Assembly (NCBI GenBank): GCA_949297365.1
Contig: CASFSL010000009.1
Span: forward strand, 54,776-118,775
From: an uncultured Bacteroidales bacterium
GTDB taxonomy: Bacteria; Bacteroidota; Bacteroidia; Bacteroidales; UBA932
Reading direction: 5' to 3'
DNA: 64,000 nucleotides
Below, one piece after another: positions 1-7,526 of this stretch (within the stretch, counting starts at the first letter, position 1; each line of letters opens with the position of its first letter). The position numbers were made by a program, and so were the translations under genes. Below the pieces are notes generated by a model. The model made no database searches. It was not told the origin of the DNA and saw nothing but the letters and a program-made list of their open reading frames with translations.

Positions 1-63
1 GTCTTCTATCTGGATGACTCGCTGGATTACGTGGAGCACATAGACGAGCTTCTCGCCAAGTAG
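1..63 (+). CDS. rbfA: Ribosome-binding factor A, C-terminal end (partial)
   Basis: Only the last 20 codons and a TAG stop are in the window. The peptide contains LDDSLDYVEHIDELL, which matches the conserved C-terminus of RbfA, the cold-shock factor that binds the 30S subunit and helps mature 16S rRNA. The next gene is a LolC/E-type permease, an order common in Bacteroidales, which supports the call. The fragment is short, so the assignment rests on this motif and on context. Confidence 0.7.
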   Translation, partial: VFYLDDSLDYVEHIDELLAK

Positions 64-136
64 CGGGTCCCGCAGCCATACTTTAGTCCATCCCGGCTGT
101 CGCAGACCAAGCATCACACTCAGTCAGAAAGCCATT

Positions 137-1348
137 ATGCATCTGTCATACTTCATAGCCAGACGTTACCTCTTCGCCAAGAAGTCGCACAATGTCATCA
201 ATATCATCTCGCTTATAAGCGCGATAGGCATTGCGGTGGGCAGTTGCGCACTGATCATAGTCCTCTCTATTTACAACGGATTCGAGGAGGTGGTGCGGAG
301 CATGTATGACAGAGCCATGCCCGATATCGCCGTGACCTCCGCTTCGTCCAAGTATTTCCGCACCGATACCCCGGCCTTCGATGCCGTCCGCTCGATGCCG
401 TCCGTGGCTCTTTATTCCGAAAGCATAGAGGAGACCGTGTTTCTGACCTATGACCGCGAGGAGGGTACGGCTGTGCTGAAAGGGGTGGAGCAGGCCTACA
501 CCGAGGACCCTGAACTGCGGTCCTGCATCGTGGACGGAGAGTTCACCCTCATGCACGGAGAGGTGGCCCAGGCTGTGACCGGCAGGGGCCTGGCCGTAGA
601 GATGGGCATAAGACCGCGTTTCCTGGATCCGATAGAAGTGTACTTTCCGGCCAGGGACAGGGAGATCTCCCTTGTCAATCCCGCCGCATCGCTCAACAAG
701 GAGACGTTTTATCCCATAGGGATGTTCTTCTCGGGCGGAGAGAGTTATGCCAATACGCTTTTCGTGCCGATAGAGCGGGCCAGGAGACTGGTAGGGGTGT
801 CCGACAACGAGGCGGGTGTCGTGGAGCTGCGTCTTGTGCCGGGGGCGGATGTCCAGGACGCGGTACGTCAGGTCCGGGAGACTCTCGGCCCGGGGTATTC
901 GGTCAAGGACAAGTATATGCAGAACGAGACCGTCTACCGTATGATGCGTATCGAGAAGGCCGTCATCTTCATGATACTGCTCTTTATCATCATAGTGGTC
1001 TCATGCAATGTCTTCGGCTCCCTGACCATGCTCATCATCGAGAAGCGGGACGATATCGCCACGCTTCAGTATCTGGGCGCCAGGCCAGGGCTTATCCGCC
1101 GTATCTTCTTTGACGAGGGCTGGATGATAGTGCTTTTGGGTGCCGTCGTCGGTATGCTGGCCGGTATTGCTCTCTGCCTGATACAGTATCATGTGGGTGT
1201 CATCCGTATGCCCGGCAATTTCGTAGTGGAGTATTATCCCGTCGTCATCAAGCCTCTGGACATCCTGATTACCCTTGCCGGCATCGCCCTCATCGGCCTG
1301 TTCATCACTGCCCTCCCCACACGCCGCACCCTCTCCCGCATCCTCTGA
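137..1348 (+). CDS. LolC/LolE-type ABC transporter permease (FtsX family)
   Basis: This 403-residue inner-membrane protein has the MacB/FtsX permease layout. An N-terminal transmembrane segment (about residues 20-50) follows the start motif FIARRYLFAKKSHNVINIIS, typical of LolC/LolE. A periplasmic domain of about 220 residues follows, then three transmembrane segments (about 275-400). Family members release lipoproteins from the inner membrane for transfer to the outer membrane, working with a LolD ATPase that is not in this window. The gene starts 74 bases after the rbfA stop on the same strand and may be cotranscribed. Substrate is inferred from family only. Confidence 0.85.
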   Translation: MHLSYFIARRYLFAKKSHNVINIISLISAIGIAVGSCALIIVLSIYNGFEEVVRSMYDRAMPDIAVTSASSKYFRTDTPAFDAVRSMPSVALYSESIEETVFLTYDREEGTAVLKGVEQAYTEDPELRSCIVDGEFTLMHGEVAQAVTGRGLAVEMGIRPRFLDPIEVYFPARDREISLVNPAASLNKETFYPIGMFFSGGESYANTLFVPIERARRLVGVSDNEAGVVELRLVPGADVQDAVRQVRETLGPGYSVKDKYMQNETVYRMMRIEKAVIFMILLFIIIVVSCNVFGSLTMLIIEKRDDIATLQYLGARPGLIRRIFFDEGWMIVLLGAVVGMLAGIALCLIQYHVGVIRMPGNFVVEYYPVVIKPLDILITLAGIALIGLFITALPTRRTLSRIL

Positions 1349-1383
1349 CCTTCTTCAGGAAACAATATTTTCCCAATACGCAA

Positions 1384-1701
1384 TTACAGACCGAAGTAGA
1401 GTGAGAGTACGCAGACTGCCAGCATTATGACAGCGGTGGAAACGAACCGTATGACTTCGGCAGTGCTCTTCTCTTCCGAACGGGAACGGGGAGACAGCCA
1501 CAAGACAAGCGAGGTGACAGCGGCTATCAGCGCACAGGCGGCGCAGAACCAGCTTACGCCCCTGATATAGCCGGCCTGCATACCCATAGAGTCTCCCCAG
1601 ACGGAGAAGATAAACAGGACCATGGCGACATCCCTCATGGAGCAGGCGGTGACAGTTCTCCGCAGTTCTGTCCTGGTCATGTTGATGTGAACTTTATTCA
1701 T
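1384..1701 (-). CDS. Small membrane protein, unknown function
   Basis: This 105-residue protein has three hydrophobic stretches (about residues 22-42, 48-70 and 85-104) and a basic N-terminus, so it should be an integral inner-membrane protein. I recognise no family. It converges with the LolE-like permease (36 bases between stops) and has its own -7 box upstream (1731-1738). The separate promoter and the sensible membrane topology are the reasons for treating it as real. Confidence 0.55.
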   Translation of the reverse strand: MNKVHINMTRTELRRTVTACSMRDVAMVLFIFSVWGDSMGMQAGYIRGVSWFCAACALIAAVTSLVLWLSPRSRSEEKSTAEVIRFVSTAVIMLAVCVLSLYFGL

Positions 1702-1730
1702 GGCATTCAGTCTTAAGTATATTATTTGTG

Positions 1731-1738
1731 CAAAGTTA
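1731..1738 (-). promoter_or_regulatory. Bacteroidetes -7 box for the 105-aa membrane protein
   Basis: The minus strand reads TAACTTTG, matching TAnnTTTG, about 30 bases before the ATG at 1701. Confidence 0.55.
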
Positions 1739-1835
1739 GCAAATTTTTTAGGAAAAGTGCCTGGGATTCGTACTTAACAGGTACACTTTCCCGGTGAGGA
1801 GGCAGGCGGAGGTTGTGATAGTCGTTCAATGTGTG

Positions 1836-1843
1836 TATCTTTG
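1836..1843 (+). promoter_or_regulatory. Bacteroidetes -7 box for the 130-aa membrane protein
   Basis: TATCTTTG lies 26 bases before the ATG at 1870. A TTG at 1813-1815 is about 20 bases upstream and could serve as the -33 element. Confidence 0.6.
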
Positions 1844-1869
1844 ATGTCGTATAGTTAAAAATCAGGATT

Positions 1870-2262
1870 ATGAAGCAAAGTTCGTATTGGTTGAGAATGG
1901 GTGTGGTGGCGTTGGCCGCTCTGGTGGTGGCGGTGCTGTCGCATTACTTCTGGGTGAGCGGGGAGAAGGACCTGGTGTACTCGATAGGCAGCAGTGTGCC
2001 GATTATCGCCGCGGTGATAATCCTTCTGCATTTTGCGAATATGCAGAGAGCAGGCTTCGACAAGATGCGCCTGTCATACGGGTGGAGCCTGACAGTTGGG
2101 GCTCTGGTGCTGGTAGTACTGGATTTTCTCTCGTACTGGCTGCTGTGCGGGACTACTCCTTTAAAGGCACTTGTCATCGGAATCGTATGTCCGTTGATTA
2201 CAGTTCTGGCAATAATGGTCTTTTACAGACCGGGTAAAAAGGCGGAAAAGAAAAATTTTTGA
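1870..2262 (+). CDS. Small membrane protein, unknown function
   Basis: This 130-residue protein has four predicted transmembrane segments (about residues 9-29, 36-56, 72-94 and 99-119) and a lysine-rich C-terminus, so it is probably an inner-membrane protein. I do not recognise the family. It has a good -7 box and an ATG at a normal distance. Its TGA stop overlaps the first bases of repeat element A, whose left inverted repeat begins at 2261. Insertion of that element may therefore have set the present C-terminus. Confidence 0.6.
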   Translation: MKQSSYWLRMGVVALAALVVAVLSHYFWVSGEKDLVYSIGSSVPIIAAVIILLHFANMQRAGFDKMRLSYGWSLTVGALVLVVLDFLSYWLLCGTTPLKALVIGIVCPLITVLAIMVFYRPGKKAEKKNF

Positions 2263-2386
2263 TTATCCGCAAAGATTCCCCCTGGCAGACCTCATACAGC
2301 TAAAGCCGGACTGAGCAGGAGATGCCGACGCGCGGCTCTACCACGTCCGCCATCATCCAACTCGCCGCTATACATTCTCGTCAACT

Positions 2387-2569
2387 TGCCACTATACATT
2401 CTCATTATATTGCATTTTGCTGATTAACAAGATGTTCTGCTTTTGCAAGAATGTCAGATGCTCCGATTCTCCTCAAAATACGGCATTTTGGGATGCTCCT
2501 TACATTTTGTGATTTTGCCAACACCGGGATTTACAGGCATTTCTGACTTAACGAAAATGTATAGTGGCA
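2387..2569. repeat. 183-bp MITE-like element, copy 1
   Basis: The left end is TGCCACTATACATTCTCATT and the right end is the inverted form of TGCCACTATACATTTTCGTT. A diverged copy of nearly identical length lies at 63265-63446. A partial third left-end-like sequence (CGCCGCTATACATTCTCGTC) lies just upstream at about 2363. There is no coding capacity. Confidence 0.55.
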
Positions 2570-3124
2570 TTTAGGACTGTGTCGTGATACGTCAACTGTG
2601 TCGTGGTACGTCGCGGGACTTTTACTCCGCACCGTGAGTGTCCGGCTTTGATGATCGTGTCTGGCAGACAGGTGCAATTATTACCGGACAGACGCAGAGA
2701 ATGTTATGCTGCCGTCTCCGATTTCAGAGGGTGACTCTCCTTTGCCAGGCCCCAGGCTCAATGCTGGGGATGCTACCTGGTGGGGACTCCCGACCTTTCC
2801 CAACGGCTTTCATCCAAGTCCATGGCCATATCCTCGAGACCTATCCTGCACAGGGTGATGACAAATCGCTAGTGTTCAGGCATGTATGTGAAAGGGCCCG
2901 AGGATAGGGGTGGCCGAAAACCGTCAAAATGCCCGGAATCCGCCACCCCTATCCTCCGCACTGTCTTACATCCGTCTCGTTATCAGTCACTTCTTAAAAA
3001 CAGCGGAGGACAGGTCCTCGGCAGACACTGGAGTGCCTCCACGCCATCCCCGTCACCTGCGACATCTTGCACCGATGCATTTACGGAATGTGCGGGCATA
3101 CATTCTCCTTGACTGTCCTAGGGG

Positions 3125-3132
3125 TATCTTTG
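3125..3132 (+). promoter_or_regulatory. -7 box inside the right terminal repeat of element A
   Basis: TATCTTTG sits within the terminal inverted repeat and faces outward, to the right. The next structures downstream are a hairpin (AAACCT/AGGTTT near 3192-3218) and a terminator at 3233-3271, so a short transcript could be made. Use as a promoter is inference. Confidence 0.35.
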
Positions 3133-3232
3133 CGGATAATTATTAAAAATTTTTGAAAATTTTTTGATTTTCATGCAACGAAATGCAACAAACCTGCATC
3201 TATGTAGTAGGTTTAGGTTTTAGTACACAAGG

Positions 3233-3271
3233 AAGGGGTACCTGTTGTAGCAGAGGGGTGCCTCTTTTTTT
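3233..3271 (+). terminator. Intrinsic terminator upstream of transaldolase
   Basis: AAGGGGTACC pairs with GGTGCCTCTT (one G-U in each half), followed by a run of T. It isolates the transaldolase promoter at 3288 from transcription coming out of element A. Confidence 0.55.
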
Positions 3272-3287
3272 ATGTCTTAATTTATTC

Positions 3288-3295
3288 TAACTTTG
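3288..3295 (+). promoter_or_regulatory. -7 box for transaldolase
   Basis: TAACTTTG lies 27 bases before the ATG at 3323. Confidence 0.6.
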
Positions 3296-3322
3296 CGCTA
3301 GAATTTAAAAACAATCCGAATA

Positions 3323-3979
3323 ATGAAATTCTTTCTCGACACAGCTAATCTGGACCAGATCCGCGAGGCATACGCCATGGGCGTGCTCGACGGTGTCACT
3401 ACCAATCCTTCCCTGATGGCCAAAGAGGGCATCAAAGGCAAGGATAATCAGTACAAGCATTATATCGACATCTGCAACATCGTAGGCGGAGATGTGAGCG
3501 CGGAGGTGATCGCCACCGACTATGAAGGCATGGTACGCGAGGGCGAGGAACTTGCAGCCCTCAACGAGCACATCGTCATCAAGCTTCCCTGCACGGAGGC
3601 GGGCATCAAGGCCGTGAAGTATTTCGCCGGCAAGGGCATCAAGACCAACTGCACTCTCGTATTCTCTCTCGGTCAGGCTCTTCTGGCCGCCAAAGCAGGA
3701 GCTACATACGTATCGCCTTTCGTAGGCCGTCTGGACGATATCTCCGAGGACGGTGTCGGTCTTATCGAGGACATCGTGGAGATGTACAATTACTACGGTT
3801 TCGGCACCATGGTGCTTGCGGCCTCCATCCGTCACACCCGTCACATCATCGACTGCCTCAAGGCCGGCGCAGATGTGGCTACCTGTCCTCTTCCGGCCAT
3901 CAAGGGTCTGCTCAAGCACCCTCTGACCGACTCAGGTCTGGCCAAGTTCCTTGAGGACTACCACAAGGTCAACGGCTGA
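3323..3979 (+). CDS. tal: Transaldolase, small TalC/FSA-type
   Basis: At 218 residues this matches the short TIM-barrel transaldolase / fructose-6-phosphate aldolase family. It opens with MKFFLDTANLDQIREA and has the GVTTNPSLM motif near residue 25. It also has VIKLPCTEAG with the Schiff-base lysine near residue 86, and TNCTLVFSLGQALLAAKAGA near residues 111-130. In the cytoplasm it transfers dihydroxyacetone units in the non-oxidative pentose phosphate pathway. It is monocistronic, with its own -7 box and terminators on both sides. Confidence 0.93.
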   Translation: MKFFLDTANLDQIREAYAMGVLDGVTTNPSLMAKEGIKGKDNQYKHYIDICNIVGGDVSAEVIATDYEGMVREGEELAALNEHIVIKLPCTEAGIKAVKYFAGKGIKTNCTLVFSLGQALLAAKAGATYVSPFVGRLDDISEDGVGLIEDIVEMYNYYGFGTMVLAASIRHTRHIIDCLKAGADVATCPLPAIKGLLKHPLTDSGLAKFLEDYHKVNG

Positions 3980-4056
3980 TGCCTTATCTGATTTTTGAAC
4001 TGATGGTGCATCGTGGATGATGATGTTGTTGAGCATCAGTGAATAGCATTTCTACG

Positions 4057-4096
4057 CTGCACATTTGACCTGCTTTGAATGTGGCCAAATGTGCAG
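4057..4096. other. 11-bp perfect inverted repeat downstream of transaldolase
   Basis: CTGCACATTTG (4057-4067) is repeated inverted as CAAATGTGCAG (4086-4096) with an 18-base loop. There is no T-run. It may be a transcript 3' hairpin or a protein-binding dyad. Confidence 0.45.
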
Positions 4097-4159
4097 TATG
4101 TTTTGTAAATCATTGTTAATCAGGCAAGTTTTTTCAGCAACTGCACCATCGCAAAAAAT

Positions 4160-4198
4160 AAAAGCCGATCCGCACAAAAAGATTGCGGGCCGGCTTTT
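4160..4198. terminator. Bidirectional terminator
   Basis: AAAAGCCGATCCGC pairs with GCGGGCCGGCTTTT, with A-runs and T-runs on the two sides. It can end the transaldolase transcript (+) and the convergent membrane-protein transcript (-). Confidence 0.75.
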
Positions 4199-4216
4199 GT
4201 TATTGTACTTCAGGAC

Positions 4217-4897
4217 TTATTCCTGAGGCTGATTTTCAGGCTGTTGAGGCTGTGACTGGGACTCGGGTGCCGCGCCTGTATCTTCAGGGGCTCCCTGGCC
4301 GATCTGTTTCCAACCGCGCAGGATGGTGAAGAATACCACGAGGGTGATGACGGCATTCAGGAAACCGCCGACGAACGGGATGATGCTTAAGACAGCACCA
4401 ACCAGTATCCAGATGGTGGACTTGTACAGGATATCAGCTCCGTTTTTGGCACACGGGGTCATGTTTGCGGAGTCGCGGAGGGCCTTGAATCCAGACAGCA
4501 GCTTGACATATCCTATGATTACCAGCACAAGCCATGCGATGCCGCCTATGACTGGGATGAAACGTACCACGACACCTATGATCAGGAGCATGTACGCGAT
4601 GTAGATGTTCTTTGCGGCAGCGCGGTCAGCATCAGTAGGCTGGACATCCACAAATTTCTTGATGTTGAGGAAGAACAACACGTATCCGGCGATAACTGCT
4701 ATCTGGCAGATGGTGTCCAGTACGCCGAAAGCTCCGGTCGGGCCTTCTTCGCCGGCCATAGCGGATAGGAATCCGACAGGGTTGAGGATGCCGTCAATGG
4801 CTCCGAAGATTGCGCCCAGAATACCGGCGATAGTGTAGATCCAGATGGACTTGATGATCATGTCCACGCTCTGTTCCCATAATTGTTTATTTACCAT
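4217..4897 (-). CDS. Multi-pass membrane protein, unknown function
   Basis: Starting at the ATG at 4897 gives 226 residues beginning MVNKQLWEQSVDMIIKSIW. A longer reading frame exists, but the -7 box at 4934-4941 makes the longer start unlikely. About five hydrophobic segments are followed by a hydrophilic proline/glutamine/glutamate-rich tail of about 30 residues. I recognise no named domain. A stand-alone promoter and a shared terminator indicate a single-gene unit, divergent from the sigma factor gene at 5000. Confidence 0.65.
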   Translation of the reverse strand: MVNKQLWEQSVDMIIKSIWIYTIAGILGAIFGAIDGILNPVGFLSAMAGEEGPTGAFGVLDTICQIAVIAGYVLFFLNIKKFVDVQPTDADRAAAKNIYIAYMLLIIGVVVRFIPVIGGIAWLVLVIIGYVKLLSGFKALRDSANMTPCAKNGADILYKSTIWILVGAVLSIIPFVGGFLNAVITLVVFFTILRGWKQIGQGAPEDTGAAPESQSQPQQPENQPQE

Positions 4898-4933
4898 AAG
4901 TACACAAATTAGTAGGTTAACAAATAATACTCT

Positions 4934-4941
4934 CAAATTTA
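4934..4941 (-). promoter_or_regulatory. -7 box for the 226-aa membrane protein
   Basis: The minus strand reads TAAATTTG about 37 bases before the ATG at 4897. Confidence 0.5.
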
Positions 4942-4975
4942 CGATTTGTTTTTTTACTTTTCAAGCCGCAAGACG

Positions 4976-4983
4976 TATATTTG
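4976..4983 (+). promoter_or_regulatory. -7 box for the ECF sigma operon
   Basis: TATATTTG lies 17 bases before the ATG at 5000, which implies a short leader. Confidence 0.55.
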
Positions 4984-4999
4984 GTAAAAATGGCGGAAA

Positions 5000-5539
5000 A
5001 TGATGATACCGGAAACGATAGATGCTGCAAGGAACGGAGATGCCGGGGCATTTGCCCTGATAGTGGAGCGGTACCGGCAGAGTGTGTTCCGCATCTGTGT
5101 CAGGATACTGGGGGACGGCGATGAGGCTGAGGATGCGGTGCAGGAGACATTTGTCCGGGCATGGCAGTCGCTGCAGGGATATGATCCGCGCTACAGCATT
5201 GCCACATGGCTGAGGACCATTGCGTGCCGTCTGTGCTATGACGTGCTGCGCAGGCGCAAGAGGCGGCGGAGGTACGAGCAGGAGGCTCTCAGGCAACGCG
5301 GTGGAGACTGCGCCCGGGATCCGGAAAGCGATGCGGCCGGAAGAGACCTGGAAACGCTGTTCCGGAAAGTGACCTCGGCCTTGGCTCCGATGCAGAAGAC
5401 CGTATTCGTACTTGCCGAGATAGAGGGGCTTCCGTTTGAGGAGGTCCGCCGTATCACCGGATGGAGCGCGGTGCAGATTAAGAGCAATCTGTACATTGCC
5501 CGTCAGAAAGTCAGGATGGCTCTTGAAAAGGAATTATAA
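5000..5539 (+). CDS. ECF-type RNA polymerase sigma factor
   Basis: This 179-residue protein has the two-domain ECF layout. Region 2 (about residues 18-80) includes the DAVQETFVRAWQSL motif of 2.2-2.4. A basic linker RRRKRRRR follows, then region 4 (about 120-175) with a helix-turn-helix around EEVRRITGWSAVQIKSNLYIARQKV. It should direct core polymerase to a small regulon in response to a signal held by an anti-sigma factor. The gene 17 bases downstream encodes a single-pass membrane protein that fits that role. Confidence 0.9.
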   Translation: MMIPETIDAARNGDAGAFALIVERYRQSVFRICVRILGDGDEAEDAVQETFVRAWQSLQGYDPRYSIATWLRTIACRLCYDVLRRRKRRRRYEQEALRQRGGDCARDPESDAAGRDLETLFRKVTSALAPMQKTVFVLAEIEGLPFEEVRRITGWSAVQIKSNLYIARQKVRMALEKEL

Positions 5540-5556
5540 TCTGGTAAATTTATAAT

Positions 5557-5967
5557 ATGAGATACAGCGAATTTATAGAAAAGATGCGTGGCTCCGAGCC
5601 GCAGATGCCTCATCCGGAGGAGGTCACCGGGCGGATTCTGGAGCGCATTCAGACTTTGCCGCAAAGTGGCGCCAAGACCGTGACAGCACTTCAGAAGGCA
5701 CCCGTAATCCGGCTAAGAAGAATTATCCCTGCTCTTGCGGGCATAGCGGCGGCTGCAGTGATGATATGTGCCCCGCTGACCGCCCGTCTGAAAGCGGACA
5801 CTGCTGTCCGCACGGATATCAGCAGTCTGAATATGCGCACATACGCCGCAATGAGCCGGCCGGACGCGCAACTGGAACATTATCGTAAAATCAAGGCCCT
5901 CAGGCAGTCCGTTGCCGGTCTGGAAGACAGGGCCGCAAAACCTCAAGATCATGAAAACAGACATTAG
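5557..5967 (+). CDS. Putative anti-sigma factor (single-pass membrane protein)
   Basis: This 136-residue protein has a cytoplasmic-looking N-terminal region (about residues 1-52), one transmembrane segment (about 56-76) and a C-terminal part of about 60 residues. It has no zinc-binding ZAS HxxxCxxC motif. Its position 17 bases after an ECF sigma gene and its topology suggest the cognate anti-sigma factor, but the sequence gives no family match. It overlaps the next start by 17 bases, so the three genes form one operon. Confidence 0.6.
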   Translation: MRYSEFIEKMRGSEPQMPHPEEVTGRILERIQTLPQSGAKTVTALQKAPVIRLRRIIPALAGIAAAAVMICAPLTARLKADTAVRTDISSLNMRTYAAMSRPDAQLEHYRKIKALRQSVAGLEDRAAKPQDHENRH

Positions 5968-7063
5968 AAATTTCCGTATGATAGTCAGAATGACTCTGAC
6001 AATGCTTGCTGTAGTGGCGATATTCCCTTCCTGCGTCACCTATTATGCCGTCGTGCCCGAAGTACACCCTGACGGGAGCATGACCCGGACTGTCTACGCC
6101 GAGGCCGACTCGGCCTGCCTGGCCGGAGACCTGTCTTCGCAGCCTTTCCTTTTTGAACCAGGATTAGGGTGGGAGACCGGCCGGATGGCAGAACCGAGGG
6201 TATGGTGGTTCCTGGACGACTCCGCCACCATGAATTTCTACGCCAGCCGGACATTCCGGCCTTCCGACACCTCATACCGGGAGATTCCAGCTTCGGAAGA
6301 ATATGCGGGACTGCCCTACCTCAAGGCCCGTGAGCGGTGGGACCGGAAAAGGGGACTGCTGTTCAACACCTACAGCTATTCCTGCACATTTCCGGGCATA
6401 GCGGAACGGATGCCAGTGCCGCCGGACAGCCTTATGACCCGGGACGAATTGGACAGATGGTTCCGGAGCGCAGGCAGTTACTCCGGGATGAACGGAGCGG
6501 AGGCATACACCAGCCTGACAGACCTCTATGACAAATACGCCGGTTGGATTAACGCCTGTTATCGTGAGCAGATATACCGCGTCATCTGCTCTGCTGTCGG
6601 AGAGGAACTTACAGACAGCCTGAAAACGGAATTGATGCAGTGGATGAAGAAGCATTACGACTTCTATGAGGATATGCTTTTCGCTTTCGACGGCAGTGAC
6701 GGTTCCGTGCTGACTGATATCGCTGGACAGATGAGCCGACTGAGCGGCAGTCCGATCTACGTTGATGCGGCCGCAGTTCGTGCCACGGCCTGGGAAGAGG
6801 AGTTATCCGCTCTCGAGGAAAAACTGACAGTTCCTTTCTGTTATGAAATGCTGTACCAGGTCCGGATGCCCGGACGGCTGACATCGGCCAACACTGAACT
6901 TATGGATGACGGTACTCCGGTGTGGAAAGTGAACGGCTTCCGTCTCCTGGCCGGTGACATTACCATCAAGGCTACATCCCGTCGTGCCAATCCCCTCGGC
7001 TTCATCCTCCTCGGCCTTATAGTTCTGGCCAGCGCCATTCTTTTCTTCCGTCCTCGCCGATAA
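5951..7063 (+). CDS. Putative lipoprotein with C-terminal membrane anchor, unknown function
   Basis: I choose the ATG at 5951, giving 370 residues, because MLAVVAIFPSCV then forms a lipoprotein-type signal with its cysteine near residue 28. The body (about 30-340) is hydrophilic and rich in Tyr and Trp. A hydrophobic segment near the C-terminus (about 345-365) is followed by a basic tail ending RPRR. I recognise no family. As the third gene of the ECF operon it may be the regulated or sensed component of the cell envelope. Confidence 0.6.
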   Translation: MKTDIRNFRMIVRMTLTMLAVVAIFPSCVTYYAVVPEVHPDGSMTRTVYAEADSACLAGDLSSQPFLFEPGLGWETGRMAEPRVWWFLDDSATMNFYASRTFRPSDTSYREIPASEEYAGLPYLKARERWDRKRGLLFNTYSYSCTFPGIAERMPVPPDSLMTRDELDRWFRSAGSYSGMNGAEAYTSLTDLYDKYAGWINACYREQIYRVICSAVGEELTDSLKTELMQWMKKHYDFYEDMLFAFDGSDGSVLTDIAGQMSRLSGSPIYVDAAAVRATAWEEELSALEEKLTVPFCYEMLYQVRMPGRLTSANTELMDDGTPVWKVNGFRLLAGDITIKATSRRANPLGFILLGLIVLASAILFFRPRR

Positions 7064-7215
7064 AAAACTGCCGCAACTCAGCGGAATCTGCAAAAACATA
7101 GAAATGCCGTCACAAAAACGAGCATCTACATTTAAATCTTGCATGAATGAAAATATATGCAGAACTTTGGCATTCAATACCCAAGAGTGTTTGTCCGAGT
7201 TTGGGAATATTTTCA

Positions 7216-7223
7216 TATATTTG
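7216..7223 (+). promoter_or_regulatory. Promoter of leader RNA copy 1
   Basis: TATATTTG is preceded 22 bases upstream by TTTG (7190-7193), a good Bacteroidetes -33/-7 pair. The upstream 85 bases are also conserved in copy 2, including a CCCAA/TTGGG dyad around the -33 element, so the control region was duplicated with the RNA. Confidence 0.7.
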
Positions 7224-7225
7224 CA

Positions 7226-7515
7226 ATGCTGAGTGATCAGCATACATTTTGTTGAAAGTGTTTTCGCACTGTCCTTAACAGAAAAGTAGCGACTTTCTAG
7301 ACACGGGGACATAACGGACAGCACTCTTTCTTGTTTAGATACAGGTGGACCGTGGCAACTCTTATGCCAGGGTATCTCATATCTATTCAAGTGTGGGGTA
7401 TTGGATAACGTTTATCTGTGTCAGGTTCGCTACACCTTCTGTTGGATAGACGAAACCGGCTCCACACTTTCTTTTTTAAAGAACCCTAATAAGTCCTCCA
7501 GAAGCCGGGAAGACA
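7226..7515 (+). ncRNA. Structured leader RNA, copy 1 (candidate novel RNA family)
   Basis: This copy and 18156-18445 share long identical blocks and, with the promoter, about 385 bp. Visible helices, in order, are as follows. A 7-bp stem with a GNRA loop pairs ATGCTGA with TCAGCAT (7226-7243). GAAAG pairs with CTTTC, enclosing TGTCC/GGACA. AGATAC (7337) pairs with GTATCT (7372) around a TGGCA/TGCCA hairpin. AAGTGTGG (7389) pairs with CCACACTT (7462), enclosing CGTTTATC/GATAGACG and AGGT/ACCT, and is followed by TCTTTTTT. The last stem plus T-run looks like an intrinsic terminator. Conservation continues into a small hairpin (about 7493-7513) just before the ATG at 7527. It may be an attenuator, a riboswitch-like leader, or a stand-alone sRNA with readthrough. 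I cannot assign it to a known Rfam family. Confidence 0.7.
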
Positions 7516-7526
7516 CGGTAAAAACT

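Larger units (their letters stand above)
2261..3141. repeat. Repeat element A, with ~20-bp terminal inverted repeats and a nested insertion
   Basis: The left end reads ATTATCCGCAAAGATTCCCC and the right end (3121-3140) is the inverted form of ATTATCCGCAAAGATACCCC. The part from about 2735 to 3141 is the reverse complement of element B (17586-18025), with scattered substitutions. It contains a 15-bp perfect inverted repeat (2900-2914 with 2942-2956, arms AGGATAGGGGTGGC). The left part (about 2280-2735) is not shared with B and holds a separate 183-bp element and a short direct repeat near 2578-2612. No transposase is encoded. I infer a non-autonomous, MITE-like element with a nested insertion. 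This explains the gene-free stretch 2263-3230. Confidence 0.65.

Noticed and set aside
2910..3146. Open frame in element A that translates similarly to a minus-strand frame in element B (17632-17841)
   Set aside because: The similarity follows from the repeat. Most differences between the copies change the amino acid, and there is no promoter, start context or family match.
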